Numbered from the stretch's first letter, positions 1 through 9,006 are shown. The stretch: 64,000 nucleotides of DNA from Acidovorax sp. DW039 (GCF_037101375.1 NZ_AP029019.1:1736001-1800000), one strand, 5' to 3'. Translations and numbers: made by a program. The notes: a model not told the origin generated them from the sequence alone.

Positions 1-1048
1 TGAGCACCTGCGCCAGCCGGTCTTGGTAAAAGCGCGCCAGGCCCACTGTGCTGTGGCCGAGGGTGTCGGCGCTGGCGGGGATCACGTAGGCCTGTGCGTG
101 CGGGATGCGGGCGATGGCTTTGTCCAGCACGCCCAGCTCGGGCGGGTTGCGCTCATCGTCTGCCGAGTTGATGGCCAGCACGCGTGCAGTGATGCGCTCC
201 AGCCCGGGCTCGGGGTCATAGTCACGCGATGCCTCCCACTGGTAGATGTGGTCGTTGGCATCGCCACGGAAAGGGGCTTTGAGGCGTTGCTCCACCAGCG
301 CATCGGCCGCAGCGCGGGTTGGGGCCAGCTTTTGCAGGCCCTGGTTGCCGCCGTTGGTGCCGGTGCCAAAGAATACCGACGCAAACTGCAGGCTGCGGGG
401 CTGGCGGGTGTAGTTGCCGCCTTGCCATTCGGGGTCGTTGCGGATGGCATCGACCAGCAGGCGGCGCATCATCCAGTTGCGGCCCGACATCGCAGCGGGC
501 AGCGAAGCCATGGGCACGGCGATGTCCATGAAGTCGGGGTAGCGCTGGGCCCACACCCAGGTGTGCATGCCGCCCATGGAGTTGCCGATGATGGCGCGCA
601 CATGGCGCACACCCAGGTGTTCGGTCAGCAGGCGGTACTGGGCCTGCACCATGTCGTCGTAGTTGTAGGCCGGAAAGGCGGCACGCAGGCCGTCCGACGG
701 CTTGCTGGAGCGGCCGGTGCCAATGGCGTCCGGCAGGATGATGAAGTGCTTGCGCGCATCCAGCGGCTGGCCGGGGCCAAACAGCGTGCCTGCAAAGCCT
801 GGCGTGAGCATGCTCTCTGCCGAGCCATTGGTGCCATGCAGCACCAGCACGGGCTCTCCGGTGGGCTCACCCACGGTGGAGTAGGCCAGCTTGAGTTCGG
901 GCAAGGTCTGGCCCGTGTGGAAGCGGAAGTCCTTGACGATCCACTCGCCGTGTTGGGGGGCGGGGTAGTCCGCAGCCGATGCGCCGCCTGTGGCCAGCAC
1001 GCCCAGCAGCATGGGGGCAAAGGCTTTGCGCCAGAAAGAAAGGGTCAT
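1..1048 (-). CDS. Alpha/beta hydrolase, MetX (homoserine acetyltransferase)-like, 3' end cut by window
   Basis: Secreted alpha/beta hydrolase; substrate unknown. The frame is open from ATG at 1048 to the window edge (349 codons visible, C-terminus missing). Residues 1-26 look like a signal peptide (hydrophobic run ending in ASAA), so it probably acts in the periplasm. An HGT oxyanion motif is at residues 71-73 and the nucleophile elbow GNSMGG puts the catalytic Ser at 157; a GHST near residue 330 may supply the His. The fold and spacing resemble MetX-type acyltransferases, but an exported homoserine acetyltransferase is unlikely, so this is probably a hydrolase of the same superfamily. A good Shine-Dalgarno (AAGGAG) precedes the start. 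It follows otnC on the same strand after 69 bp and may belong to the same operon. Confidence 0.75.
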   Translation of the reverse strand, partial: MTLSFWRKAFAPMLLGVLATGGASAADYPAPQHGEWIVKDFRFHTGQTLPELKLAYSTVGEPTGEPVLVLHGTNGSAESMLTPGFAGTLFGPGQPLDARKHFIILPDAIGTGRSSKPSDGLRAAFPAYNYDDMVQAQYRLLTEHLGVRHVRAIIGNSMGGMHTWVWAQRYPDFMDIAVPMASLPAAMSGRNWMMRRLLVDAIRNDPEWQGGNYTRQPRSLQFASVFFGTGTNGGNQGLQKLAPTRAAADALVEQRLKAPFRGDANDHIYQWEASRDYDPEPGLERITARVLAINSADDERNPPELGVLDKAIARIPHAQAYVIPASADTLGHSTVGLARFYQDRLAQVL

Positions 1049-1089
1049 GGTTTGTCTCCTTGTGTCTAATCTTTCGTCCCCCACGCCGT

Positions 1090-1103
1090 TAGAACCTGTT
1101 CAA
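1090..1103. repeat. 14-base repeat TAGAACCTGTTCAA, copy 1
   Basis: TAGAACCTGTTCAA lies 42 bp upstream of the MetX-like hydrolase start. The same 14 bases occur at 11807-11820, and 13 of them occur on the other strand at 40461-40473. The core is a GAAC-N2-GTTC inverted repeat. Function unknown. Confidence 0.5.
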
Positions 1104-1117
1104 GCGCAGCACCCCGG

Positions 1118-1828
1118 TTACCAGTGCGCTCCAAAACTCTGGCGCAGCTCCTCGATCTGCACGGGGTTGAGGGGCGTGGGGTGGGGCCTGCACAGCATCC
1201 ACAGGCGGGCGGTTTCTTCCAGTTCCTCCAGCACGGCCATGGCGGCGGCGGGCGTGTCATGCCACACGTTGGGGCCCAGGCGCGCCAGCATCACCGCGCG
1301 CACAGGGCTGCCCTTGGCGGCATAGCGGCCAATGGTCTGCGCTACCAGCGCCGCCGCAGCCGGGTCGCCAGGGCGGTGGTAGGGGATGTGCGGCACGCGG
1401 CCCACCTTCATGACGAAGTAGGGCGTGATGGGCGGCAGCAATTGCGCGTCAGGCCCCAGCGGGCCGTTGGCCGTCATGTCGGCTTGCAATGAGCAGGCCA
1501 CCAGATGCGTGCTGTGCGTATGGATCACGCAGCGCGCCGGGGCTGCAGTCGAAGCCGAGGCCTCGTAAATCTGCCGGTGCAGCGCAATGGTCTTGCTGGC
1601 CCGGTCGCCCGCCACCTGCTGGCCTTGAGCGTCCAGGCGCGCCAGCCGCTCGGGCTGCAGCGTGCCCAGGCAGGCATCGGTGGGGGTGATGAGGTAGCCA
1701 TCGGCCAGGCGTACGCTGATGTTGCCTGCGGTGGCGTGCACATAGCCCCGCTCAAACAGGCTGCGGCCCACGCGGCAGATTTCGTCGCGGGCCTGGGGCT
1801 CATCCATGAAGGCGGGGGTAGAGGTCAT
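1118..1828 (-). CDS. otnC: 3-oxo-tetronate 4-phosphate decarboxylase (class II aldolase family)
   Basis: Predicted last step of four-carbon acid-sugar breakdown: decarboxylates 3-oxo-tetronate 4-phosphate to dihydroxyacetone phosphate in the cytoplasm. The 236-aa product is a class II aldolase/adducin-type protein, with GNIS at residues 35-38 and the metal-binding HTH signature at 103-105 (inside HTHSTH). The ATG at 1828 is chosen because it overlaps the otnK stop as ATGA, the usual sign of translational coupling. An in-frame upstream extension to 1939 would lie entirely within otnK. The otnK-ltnD-gntP context sets the substrate; the aldolase fold alone would also fit fuculose- or ribulose-phosphate aldolases. 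Confidence 0.85.
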   Translation of the reverse strand: MTSTPAFMDEPQARDEICRVGRSLFERGYVHATAGNISVRLADGYLITPTDACLGTLQPERLARLDAQGQQVAGDRASKTIALHRQIYEASASTAAPARCVIHTHSTHLVACSLQADMTANGPLGPDAQLLPPITPYFVMKVGRVPHIPYHRPGDPAAAALVAQTIGRYAAKGSPVRAVMLARLGPNVWHDTPAAAMAVLEELEETARLWMLCRPHPTPLNPVQIEELRQSFGAHW

Positions 1829-3102
1829 GCCTGCAATTGTGCAAAAGCCTTGGTGAAAAAGTCGGTACTGCCAAAATTGCCCGACTTCAGTGTGATGTGC
1901 AGCCCGTCCTTGGCATCGGGGGCCACGGCATGGCACCACGGCACGCCGGGGTCAATCTGCGCGCCAATGCGCATTTGCGTGATGCCCAGGGCCTGCACGC
2001 AGGCACCCGAGGTTTCGCCACCCGCCACGATAAGCTGGCGCACACCGCGCTGCACCAGGCCGCGTGCAATGGCGGCAATGGTCTCTTCCACCATGGCACC
2101 GGCTTTCTCGGAACCCAGCTTGCCCTGAATGGCGCGCACAGCCGAAGGTTCGGCGGTGGAATACACCAGCACCGGGCCTTGGCCGATGTGGCCCTCAGCC
2201 CATGCCAGCGCTTCGGCGGCCACGTCCACGCCTGCGGCGATGCGCAGCGGGTCGATGGCCAGAGCGGGTTTGCCCGCCTTGATGAAATCCATGACCTGCT
2301 GATTGGTGGCTACCGAGCAGCTGCCCGACACGATGGCCTGCAGTCCTTGTGCAGCGGGCAAGCGGGCGGCCTCATTGCTGGGAGCCACGCCAAAGTTGCC
2401 CGGCAGGCCAATGGCCACGCCCGAGCCTGCAGTCACCAGCGGCATGCCCTTGAGGGCAGGGCCCAGGCGCAGCAGGTCGGCGTTCGACACCGCATCGACC
2501 ACGGCCATGCGCACGCCTTCGGCCTTCAGTTGGTCGATGCGCGCGCGGATGGCGGCCTCGCCCTGTGCAACCACGCTGTGGTCGATGAGGCCCACGCGGC
2601 TGGGTGTTTGCGCCTGCAGCACGCGCACCAGGTTGGGGTCGGTCATGGGCGTGAGCGGGTGGTTCTGCATGCCGCTCTCGCTGAGCAGCACATCGCCCAC
2701 AAACAGGTAGCCCTTGAACACGGTGCGCTTGTTGTCGGGGAAGGCGGGCGTGGCGATGGTGAAGTCGGTGCCCAGTGCCTGCATCAGCGCATCGGTCACG
2801 GGGCCGATGTTGCCTTCGGCCGTGCTGTCAAAGGTGGAGCAGTATTTGAAGTAGATCTGCTCGGCACCTTGCGCCTGCAGCCACTTCAGCGCCTCAAGCG
2901 ACTGGGCAATCGCTTCGTCTTTTGGAATGGTGCGCGACTTGAGTGCGACCACGATGGCATCGGCCTCGGTGTCCAAAGGCGCCGTGGGCACGCCCATGGC
3001 TTGCACCACGCGCATGCCTGCGCGCACCAGGTTGTTGGCCAGGTCGGTCGCGCCGGTGAAGTCGTCGGCAATGCAGCCCAGCAGTGCACGTGCGCGTGTC
3101 AT
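1825..3102 (-). CDS. otnK: 3-oxo-tetronate kinase (four-carbon acid sugar kinase, DUF1537 family)
   Basis: ATP-dependent kinase predicted to phosphorylate 3-oxo-tetronate at C4, feeding OtnC. The 425-aa length and N-terminal signature (GCIADDFTGATDLA, residues 9-22) match the DUF1537 family, which has an N-terminal sugar-binding domain and a C-terminal nucleotide-binding domain. A glycine-rich VAGGETSGA occurs in the last quarter, as expected for the ATP site. It overlaps ltnD upstream and otnC downstream by ATGA at both ends, so the three genes are tightly coupled. The family also contains D-threonate and D-erythronate kinases (DtnK, DenK). OtnK is preferred because the partner is an aldolase-type decarboxylase and not a PdxA-type dehydrogenase. 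Confidence 0.85.
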   Translation of the reverse strand: MTRARALLGCIADDFTGATDLANNLVRAGMRVVQAMGVPTAPLDTEADAIVVALKSRTIPKDEAIAQSLEALKWLQAQGAEQIYFKYCSTFDSTAEGNIGPVTDALMQALGTDFTIATPAFPDNKRTVFKGYLFVGDVLLSESGMQNHPLTPMTDPNLVRVLQAQTPSRVGLIDHSVVAQGEAAIRARIDQLKAEGVRMAVVDAVSNADLLRLGPALKGMPLVTAGSGVAIGLPGNFGVAPSNEAARLPAAQGLQAIVSGSCSVATNQQVMDFIKAGKPALAIDPLRIAAGVDVAAEALAWAEGHIGQGPVLVYSTAEPSAVRAIQGKLGSEKAGAMVEETIAAIARGLVQRGVRQLIVAGGETSGACVQALGITQMRIGAQIDPGVPWCHAVAPDAKDGLHITLKSGNFGSTDFFTKAFAQLQA

Positions 3103-4013
3103 GCCTTTTTCTCCTTGCCTTCAGGCAGGGTGATGCCCGGGAAGATCTTGATCACGGCGCTATCGTCTTCCTTGGCAAAGCCTGCGGTTGAGGCTTGCAT
3201 GAACATCTGGTGCGCGGTGGCGGCCAGCGGCAGGGGGAATTTGCTGGCGCGTGCGGTGTCCAGCACCAGGCCCAGGTCCTTCACAAAGATATCGACGGCC
3301 GACAGCGGCGTGTAGTCGCCCGCCAGCACATGGGCCATGCGGTTTTCAAACATCCAGCTATTGCCCGCGCTGTGGGTGATGACTTCGTACAGCGCTGCAG
3401 CGTCCACGCCTTCACGCAGGCCCAGGGCCATGGCTTCGGCGGCCACGGCGATGTGCACACCGGCCAGCAGCTGGTTGATGATCTTGACCTTGCTGCCCGC
3501 GCCCGCCTTGTCGCCCAAGCGGTACACCTTGCCGGCCATGCCGTCGAGCACCACGTTAGCCGCGGCATAGGCTTCGGGCTTGGCCGAGGTCATCATGGTC
3601 ATCTGCCCAGATGCGGCCTTGGCTGCGCCGCCGGAGATGGGCGCGTCCACATAGTGCAGGCCCAGGGCGTTCAGGCGCGCTTCCATCGCCACCGACCAGT
3701 TCGGGTCCACGGTTGAGCACATCACAAAGGTGCTGCCGGGGCGCATGGTGCTGGCCGCACCGCTTTGGCCATCGTCGCCAAACAGCACGCTCTCGGTCTG
3801 CGCGGCGTTGACCACCACCGACACCACCACATCACTCACCGCTGCCAGTGCTGCCGTGGTGGCGTGGGCCGTGCCACCGTCTGCCACAAAGGCATCGGCC
3901 ACGCCGGGGCGCACGTCGCACACGTGGATGGTGAAACCGTTGTTGCGCAGGGTCTTGGCAATGCCAGCGCCCATGGCGCCCAGGCCGATGATGCCGACGG
4001 TGGGTTGGGTCAT
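3099..4013 (-). CDS. ltnD: L-threonate dehydrogenase (beta-hydroxyacid dehydrogenase family)
   Basis: NAD(P)-dependent oxidoreductase predicted to oxidise L-threonate to 2-oxo-tetronate, the entry step of the pathway. The 304-aa protein has the Rossmann GLGAMG at residues 10-15, the family substrate motif DAPISGGAAKA at 123-133 and a likely catalytic Lys at 177 (KIIN context). These define the 3-hydroxyisobutyrate/tartronate-semialdehyde reductase superfamily. It is followed by otnK with an ATGA overlap and preceded by a GntP permease 31 bp upstream. Tartronate semialdehyde reductase or HIBADH activity cannot be excluded by sequence; the otnK-otnC neighbours favour L-threonate. Confidence 0.8.
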   Translation of the reverse strand: MTQPTVGIIGLGAMGAGIAKTLRNNGFTIHVCDVRPGVADAFVADGGTAHATTAALAAVSDVVVSVVVNAAQTESVLFGDDGQSGAASTMRPGSTFVMCSTVDPNWSVAMEARLNALGLHYVDAPISGGAAKAASGQMTMMTSAKPEAYAAANVVLDGMAGKVYRLGDKAGAGSKVKIINQLLAGVHIAVAAEAMALGLREGVDAAALYEVITHSAGNSWMFENRMAHVLAGDYTPLSAVDIFVKDLGLVLDTARASKFPLPLAATAHQMFMQASTAGFAKEDDSAVIKIFPGITLPEGKEKKA

Positions 4014-4044
4014 AGTGGTGTCTTTCTAGAGCAAAGAGGAAAAA

Positions 4045-5412
4045 TCAGGCAACGGCCACCCACAGCAGGGCAGTCAGGGCAAAGCCCGCCAGACCTAGCA
4101 CGGTGGTCAGCACGGTCCAGGTGCGCAGGCCATCGCCCACGCTCAGGCCCAGGTAGCGGGTCACGATCCAGAAGCCCGAATCGTTGACGTGCGACAGGCC
4201 CAGGCTGCCAAAGCCAATGGCAACCGTGAGCAGCGCCACTTGCAAGGGGGAATACCCGCCACCTGCCATGGCGTCGGCCAGCAGGCCGCAGGTGGTGATG
4301 ATGGCCACGGTGGCCGAACCCTGTGCAGCGCGCAGCGCCAGAGAGATGATGAACGCCAGCAGGATGAGGGGCAGATGAGTAGCGGTGAGGCTTTGCGACA
4401 GCGCCGTGCCAATGCCGCTGGCCGTGAGCACCTTGGCAAACACGCCGCCAGCGCCGGTCACCAGGATCACGGTGGCGGCAGGGGGCAGGGCGGATTCCAT
4501 GATCGCGTTGGTGCGCTCGCGGTTCCAGCCCTGGTTGCGGCCCAGCAGGAACATGGCCAGGCCCACGGCCACCATCAGCGCAAAGATGGGCGAGCCGATG
4601 AAGCCCAGCACATTGCGCAGGTTGTCGCCCTTGGGCAGCAGCGTGGCACCGGTGGTGCCCGCCATGATGAGGGCCAGGGGAATGATGATCAGCGCCATGA
4701 TGGTGCCCACGCCGGGCGCTTTAGCTGCTTTGCTGGCCTGGCTGTCTTCGCTGTTGCCAAAGGCCGCAAATTGCTCGGCCGTGGTGGGCAGCATGGGGTA
4801 GCCCTTGCGGTTGAGCCAGCCCGAAACGACCTGTGAGAGCGCCGCCAGCGGGATGCAGATGGCCAGGCCAATGATGGTGATCCAGCCGATGTCGCCCTTG
4901 ACGATGGCCGCACCGCCCACGATGCCGGGGTGCGGTGGCACCACCACGTGCGCGGCCAGCATGATGCCCGCTACGGGCAGGCCGAACTTGATGGGGTTCA
5001 CGCCTGCCGCCTTGCAAAAGCCGTAGACGATGGGCACCAGGATGATGAAGCCCACGTCAAAAAATACCGGGATGGCCAGCACCAGCGCTGCGGCGGTGAG
5101 CGCCATGGGCACCCGTGTGGGCCCCAGCAGCTGCGTGAAGCGGTTGGCCAGGCTGGCCGCGCCGCCCGAGACCTCGATCATGCGCCCCAGCATGGAGCCC
5201 AGCGCGACCAGGATGGCCACCGACCCCAGCGTCCCGCCCATGCCCGCAATCAACGTGCTGATGATGTCGCCAATGGGCATGCCCGTGGCAAACGCCACCA
5301 GAAAGCTCACCAGCATCATCGCCACGAAAGCGTGGACCTGCCAGCGGATGATGAGCAACAGGAGCAGGGCAATGCTGCCGGCGCCGATGCCGAGAAGTGC
5401 GAGGGTGGACAT
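4045..5412 (-). CDS. GntP-family sugar-acid:H+ symporter
   Basis: Inner-membrane permease of the gluconate:H+ symporter family, 455 aa, with about 12 hydrophobic segments along its length. It begins with a membrane segment rich in leucine and isoleucine (residues 5-25) and carries the family-typical VPPHPGIVGGA stretch near residue 160. It is first in the ltnD-otnK-otnC operon and presumably imports the four-carbon sugar acid (threonate or erythronate) used by those enzymes. The start at 5412 has a GGAG 11 bases upstream. The substrate is inferred only from the neighbours; gluconate or glycerate transport is possible. Confidence 0.85.
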   Translation of the reverse strand: MSTLALLGIGAGSIALLLLLIIRWQVHAFVAMMLVSFLVAFATGMPIGDIISTLIAGMGGTLGSVAILVALGSMLGRMIEVSGGAASLANRFTQLLGPTRVPMALTAAALVLAIPVFFDVGFIILVPIVYGFCKAAGVNPIKFGLPVAGIMLAAHVVVPPHPGIVGGAAIVKGDIGWITIIGLAICIPLAALSQVVSGWLNRKGYPMLPTTAEQFAAFGNSEDSQASKAAKAPGVGTIMALIIIPLALIMAGTTGATLLPKGDNLRNVLGFIGSPIFALMVAVGLAMFLLGRNQGWNRERTNAIMESALPPAATVILVTGAGGVFAKVLTASGIGTALSQSLTATHLPLILLAFIISLALRAAQGSATVAIITTCGLLADAMAGGGYSPLQVALLTVAIGFGSLGLSHVNDSGFWIVTRYLGLSVGDGLRTWTVLTTVLGLAGFALTALLWVAVA

Positions 5413-5473
5413 GTGCGGGATATCTCCGGATGGAAGGGTGAAGAGCGAGCAGCACCCTTGTTGGTGTGTTTAT

Positions 5474-5488
5474 ATGGTTATCATACAA
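5474..5488. promoter_or_regulatory. Candidate GntR operator upstream of gntP
   Basis: The imperfect palindrome ATGGTTATCATACAA sits in an AT-rich patch between the regulator gene and gntP, about 62 bp before the gntP start. Read on the minus strand, TATGAT or TATAAA in the same patch could be a -10 element. A FadR-type site here would fit control by the adjacent regulator, but symmetry is partial. Confidence 0.35.
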
Positions 5489-5567
5489 ATTTAAAGAAAC
5501 GACCCTGATGCGGGTTAACCCTAGGCTTTGATCTGTTGAGCGGAGACGCTGAGACAGAGCCTGACGG

Positions 5568-6338
5568 CTAATGCACCGGTGCATGCAGCAGCGACTGCGC
5601 GAGACGCGCACCGTGCTGCTCCCAGAACGTCGGGTCGGCCTGGGCAATGCGGGTGAGGGCGTTGCGCATGTGTTCCGTGGCCGCCTGCCGCGCACCTGCC
5701 GGGTCGCCAGCCTCAATGGCCGCCACTATGCGTTCATGCTCTTGGTTCACGGCCTGGGCAAAGTCGCTGCGCCGCGCCTCGTTGGCCCGCGTCACGCGGG
5801 TGGCCCCGCTGAGAAAACGGGCCAGATAGTCCAGTGTGCTGATGAGGAACGGGTTGCCTGCCGCGCGCGCAATGGCGCGGTGAAACTCCACATCTTCCTC
5901 CGCCCCATCTCCCCCGGCCTTCACGGCCTCGCCGATGCGCTGCATGGCGGTGCGGATGGCTGCCACGTCCTCCAGGGTGCGGCGCTGCGCCGCCAGCTCG
6001 GCCACTTCAGACTCCAGCGCCCGTCGCACTTCCACGATCTGCATCACCGCCTCGCGCGATGCGGCATGGGCCAGGTCAAACTGCAACGGCTCTATGCCCG
6101 GTGCCTGCACATACACCCCACTGCCCTGGCGCGAATCCACCAACCCCAGAGACTTGAGGCGCGAGATGGCCTCGCGCACCACGGTGCGGCTCACTTCAAA
6201 CTGCTGCGCCAGCACGGCTTCGGTGGGCAGCTTGTCGCCTGCCTGGATGCGTCCTGCGCGGATCTCGGCCTCCAGCGCGCTGGCGACCTGGTCGGCCAGT
6301 TTGAGGCTGGGTTTGACGGCTGAAAAGGGAGACGACAT
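5568..6338 (-). CDS. FadR/GntR-family transcriptional regulator (FCD domain)
   Basis: DNA-binding repressor, 256 aa from ATG at 6338. Residues 8-75 form a winged helix-turn-helix (GDKLPTEAVLAQQFEVSRT, then a conserved VREAISRL). The rest is an all-helical FCD ligand-binding domain with the histidines expected to hold a metal ion and a small carboxylate. It lies upstream of and in the same direction as the threonate operon with a 155-bp gap, so it probably controls that operon in response to a sugar acid. A TTG at 6350 would add four residues; neither start has a strong Shine-Dalgarno. Confidence 0.85.
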   Translation of the reverse strand: MSSPFSAVKPSLKLADQVASALEAEIRAGRIQAGDKLPTEAVLAQQFEVSRTVVREAISRLKSLGLVDSRQGSGVYVQAPGIEPLQFDLAHAASREAVMQIVEVRRALESEVAELAAQRRTLEDVAAIRTAMQRIGEAVKAGGDGAEEDVEFHRAIARAAGNPFLISTLDYLARFLSGATRVTRANEARRSDFAQAVNQEHERIVAAIEAGDPAGARQAATEHMRNALTRIAQADPTFWEQHGARLAQSLLHAPVH

Positions 6339-6493
6339 GGTGGGCTGCAAAAGACGCTGAGAAAGTGCCGGATGGTATGGGCTGCCGTTTGAACGGCTTG
6401 CAGAAGGGCTGCCATGGTTGCCCTGTGGCAGTCCCGTTTGATTGACTTTACTGCAAGCTACGCGCGGCTAGGGTCTCAGGCATCTGCGCCGTG

Positions 6494-7558
6494 TTACTTG
6501 GGGTTGCCGCAGCTGTCGTCCATGCCCGCCAGACCGGCCAGCTTTTGCATGCGCGAGCGGTTTTCCAGGCAGGCTTGCAGTTGCTCTTGTGCCGCCTTCT
6601 GCTGTGCTGCGCGCAGGGCGTTGGCCCGCTCTGTCTGCAGCCTGGCAACCCGCTCACGAATCTGTGGCATCACGGCCAGGGCCGCCTTTTCGCCCTCGAC
6701 AATCGCATTCGCCCGCTGGCTGAAATCCGCGGCCCCAATGTCCAGCACCTGGGGGCGGATAATGACGTCGGCACGCGCCAGCTCCGCCTGGCCCAGCTTC
6801 TGGCCCATGATGGCGATGGACTGGTTCAGCGCGCCCAGCATGTTCTCCGGGGCTTGGCCGCGTGCCTTGTTAGAGATGTCCACCGCAATCACGATATCTG
6901 CCCCCAGCTGCCGGGCGGCATCCACCGGCACAGGGCTCACAATGCCGCCGTCCACAAAGTGGTACTTGCCAATGGTGACGGGCTGGAACACGCCCGGCAC
7001 GCTGCTGGATGCACGCACTGCCTGCCCGGTGTTGCCCCTGGCAAACACGGTGCGTTCTCCGTCTTCCAGTCGGGTGGCAACGGCCACGAAGGGTTTGGCC
7101 ATTTGCTCCAGTGGCCTGCGGCGCACCTGTTCGTTCACATAGTCTTCCAGCTTCTGGCCTTGCAGCAGGCCGCCAGACGATAGCTGCAGGTCACGAATCC
7201 TGGCTTCGTCCAGCGCCACGGCTTTTTCCTGCAGTTCAAAGGCATTCATCCCGCTGGCGTAGAGCGCGCCCACCACACTGCCCGCGCTGGTGCCTGCCAC
7301 CACAGTCGGAGCCAGGCCGTTGGCCTCCAGCATCTTGATCACACCAATGTGCGCAAACCCCTTGGCAGCCCCGCCGCCCAGCGCCACGCCGATGCGCACG
7401 GGGGCGGCGTTGAGGGTGGGAGTGGTGGACGCGGCAGGCGCAGCAGGTTCGGTGCGCGTGGGCGAGGTGCCACCGCAGGCCACCAGGGCCAGGGCAGCCA
7501 AGGCTGAGAGGGCGGCACCCCAGGTGCGTGCGGGGGCGAAAAAAGCGGTCAGGCGCAT
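6494..7558 (-). CDS. Patatin-like phospholipase, predicted lipoprotein (RssA-like)
   Basis: Serine acyl hydrolase with a Ser-Asp dyad, predicted to cleave lipid esters at the cell envelope. The 354-aa protein begins with a lipoprotein signal whose lipobox LVAC places the lipidated Cys at 28. The oxyanion motif GGGAAKG is at residues 61-67, the nucleophile Ser91 lies in GTSAG, and the catalytic Asp203 is in VDGG. After the patatin domain there is a charged coiled-coil-like tail (about 290-340) containing many Glu, Arg and Gln. No operon partner is obvious; the neighbours are a GntR gene on the same strand and an unknown gene on the other strand. Confidence 0.88.
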   Translation of the reverse strand: MRLTAFFAPARTWGAALSALAALALVACGGTSPTRTEPAAPAASTTPTLNAAPVRIGVALGGGAAKGFAHIGVIKMLEANGLAPTVVAGTSAGSVVGALYASGMNAFELQEKAVALDEARIRDLQLSSGGLLQGQKLEDYVNEQVRRRPLEQMAKPFVAVATRLEDGERTVFARGNTGQAVRASSSVPGVFQPVTIGKYHFVDGGIVSPVPVDAARQLGADIVIAVDISNKARGQAPENMLGALNQSIAIMGQKLGQAELARADVIIRPQVLDIGAADFSQRANAIVEGEKAALAVMPQIRERVARLQTERANALRAAQQKAAQEQLQACLENRSRMQKLAGLAGMDDSCGNPK

Positions 7559-7860
7559 GCGGGTTCCATCCTGCGGAGCAATGGGGCGGGCAGTATAGCG
7601 GCCCGTTACCCGCAGGGAGTATGCGCTGTGGCTATGCTCCTGAAATGAGAGCTGCCTGCGCTTTGTGCATAAGCGCTAAGGCGCAGTTTGTACAAGCTGC
7701 ATGTGAAGGCGGCTCGTGGTCTGGGTCTCGCACACCGAGTGGAGTCCCATGTTCTGCCAGATCACCTCCCTTAGCATACGTGCAGGCCCTCAAGCGCCTG
7801 CCACCACGGGGTGCGCGGCAGCTCCACATTTGTTCATCAATCACCTTGGGTATCTGCAGC
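7559..7860. other. Intergenic region between divergent genes (302 bp)
   Basis: Separates the patatin gene (minus) from the unknown gene starting at 7861 (plus). It holds one copy of the dispersed AGCTGC repeat at 7648-7690. I see no convincing -35/-10 pair, terminator or small gene in the remainder. Confidence 0.5.
7648..7690 (+). repeat. Dispersed AGCTGC...AAGCGCTA repeat, copy 1
   Basis: Core AGAGCTGCCTGCGCTT, spacer, ATAAGCGCTAAGGC. The inner parts GCGCTT and AAGCGC pair, giving a small hairpin. Same family as the copies near 10674, 22458, 29134, 40342, 43094, 45404, 58636 and 60317. Confidence 0.75.
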
Positions 7861-9006
7861 ATGAGCTACGACCTTCGTATCTGGGAAATACCCGCTGACC
7901 AACCCCAGCCAATGCTGTTTGAAGAAGCGGCGCGCTCTGTATTTGCCCTTGAAGGGCAGGAGGCCGATGCTCATCCAAAATTCAAGGCGCTGGCGGAGCA
8001 GATGGCCGCCTACAAAGGCTGTGGGGAAGCCCCTTGGCTGGGTGATCCAGTGGCAGAGGCGCAGCGCTGTACCCGACGCGTGTGGGTGTTTTCCCTTCCA
8101 GCCGACAACCGCATGCGGTTGCTCCACACGGTGGTGCGGTTGGCCAATGCGCTGGGCTTGTCGGTGCTGGATGATCAGCTGGGCCTGGCCCTGCTGGCAC
8201 CCAAAACCGTGTTGCCGCCACAGCGTGCCAGTGTGTGGCGTGACATCGTGATGGGTGTGCAGGAGGCTGGGTCAGCAACTTCCGTTGAAGGACCCAGCCT
8301 GGATTGGGCTCGGGGCACGATGCGTGCAGAACTCACTGCGCTGCTGGCTCCGTTGGGTTTCATATCGCCCCGGCAGCCGCTGGATTTGCCCTACTACCAC
8401 GCGCAGACGCAGGCCAATTACTTTCGCTCTACCCCGGCTGGGGGGCAGGTGCTGACGCTCGCCAGCTCAACCCTGAACAACGAGCCCAGCATCATCATCG
8501 ACGTCAATGTGTTCAGCGAGGAAATCGCTGATGTGCTGCGGGCCGTTTTTCCGGAGCAGGACGAGATGTATTTTCGGCGGCAGCTGAATTTCTACGTGGG
8601 CATATTCCGTGGCATCTTTGCCTATGTGCCTATCAAGTCGCATGCTGATCTGTACGGCATGCTGGAGGAGATGCGAGAGCCGGTGCTCGGTATTCTCGAG
8701 ACCACCCGTACCTCGCTTGGTATGGAATCCATCATGAGCGGACAAACTGCTTTTGCGCTCCCCTGGTCTCCGAACTCCCCTGTGCCCACCACGTTCGCGA
8801 TGCATGCGCAGCAGAACTATGGATACGCTGCCCTGATCAGCGCCTGGCTTTATGGCGGCGATGACTTTGCTGCGCTGGCCGAGGCAAAGCGCGATTCAGA
8901 AGAACGTAATGTTTTCGAACCCATGAAGGCCGAAATGGTGGAGCGGGTGGACCGTCTGGTAGCGTACTTGCGAGCCAATGTTCAGCGCAAGGGGGCAAAG
9001 GCCTGA
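7861..9006 (+). CDS. Hypothetical protein, 381 aa, family not recognised
   Basis: I do not recognise the family. The ATG at 7861 is chosen because the product then begins with a compact, plausible sequence (MSYDLRIWEIP); the frame stays open upstream to 7528 but runs through the intergenic repeat. There is no signal peptide or membrane segment, so the protein is probably cytoplasmic. Residues about 85-130 look like a mixed alpha/beta region (VRLANALGLSVLDDQLGLAL), and the last 60 residues are helical and charged. MSYDLRIW-type beginnings are seen in uncharacterised proteins near secretion or toxin loci, but nothing of that kind is adjacent. It converges with the ABC permease gene 31 bp away. 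Confidence 0.7.
   Translation: MSYDLRIWEIPADQPQPMLFEEAARSVFALEGQEADAHPKFKALAEQMAAYKGCGEAPWLGDPVAEAQRCTRRVWVFSLPADNRMRLLHTVVRLANALGLSVLDDQLGLALLAPKTVLPPQRASVWRDIVMGVQEAGSATSVEGPSLDWARGTMRAELTALLAPLGFISPRQPLDLPYYHAQTQANYFRSTPAGGQVLTLASSTLNNEPSIIIDVNVFSEEIADVLRAVFPEQDEMYFRRQLNFYVGIFRGIFAYVPIKSHADLYGMLEEMREPVLGILETTRTSLGMESIMSGQTAFALPWSPNSPVPTTFAMHAQQNYGYAALISAWLYGGDDFAALAEAKRDSEERNVFEPMKAEMVERVDRLVAYLRANVQRKGAKA

Noticed and set aside
1837..3315. 492-codon open frame opposite otnK
   Set aside because: Antisense shadow of otnK and ltnD, rich in His and Gln, no start signals.
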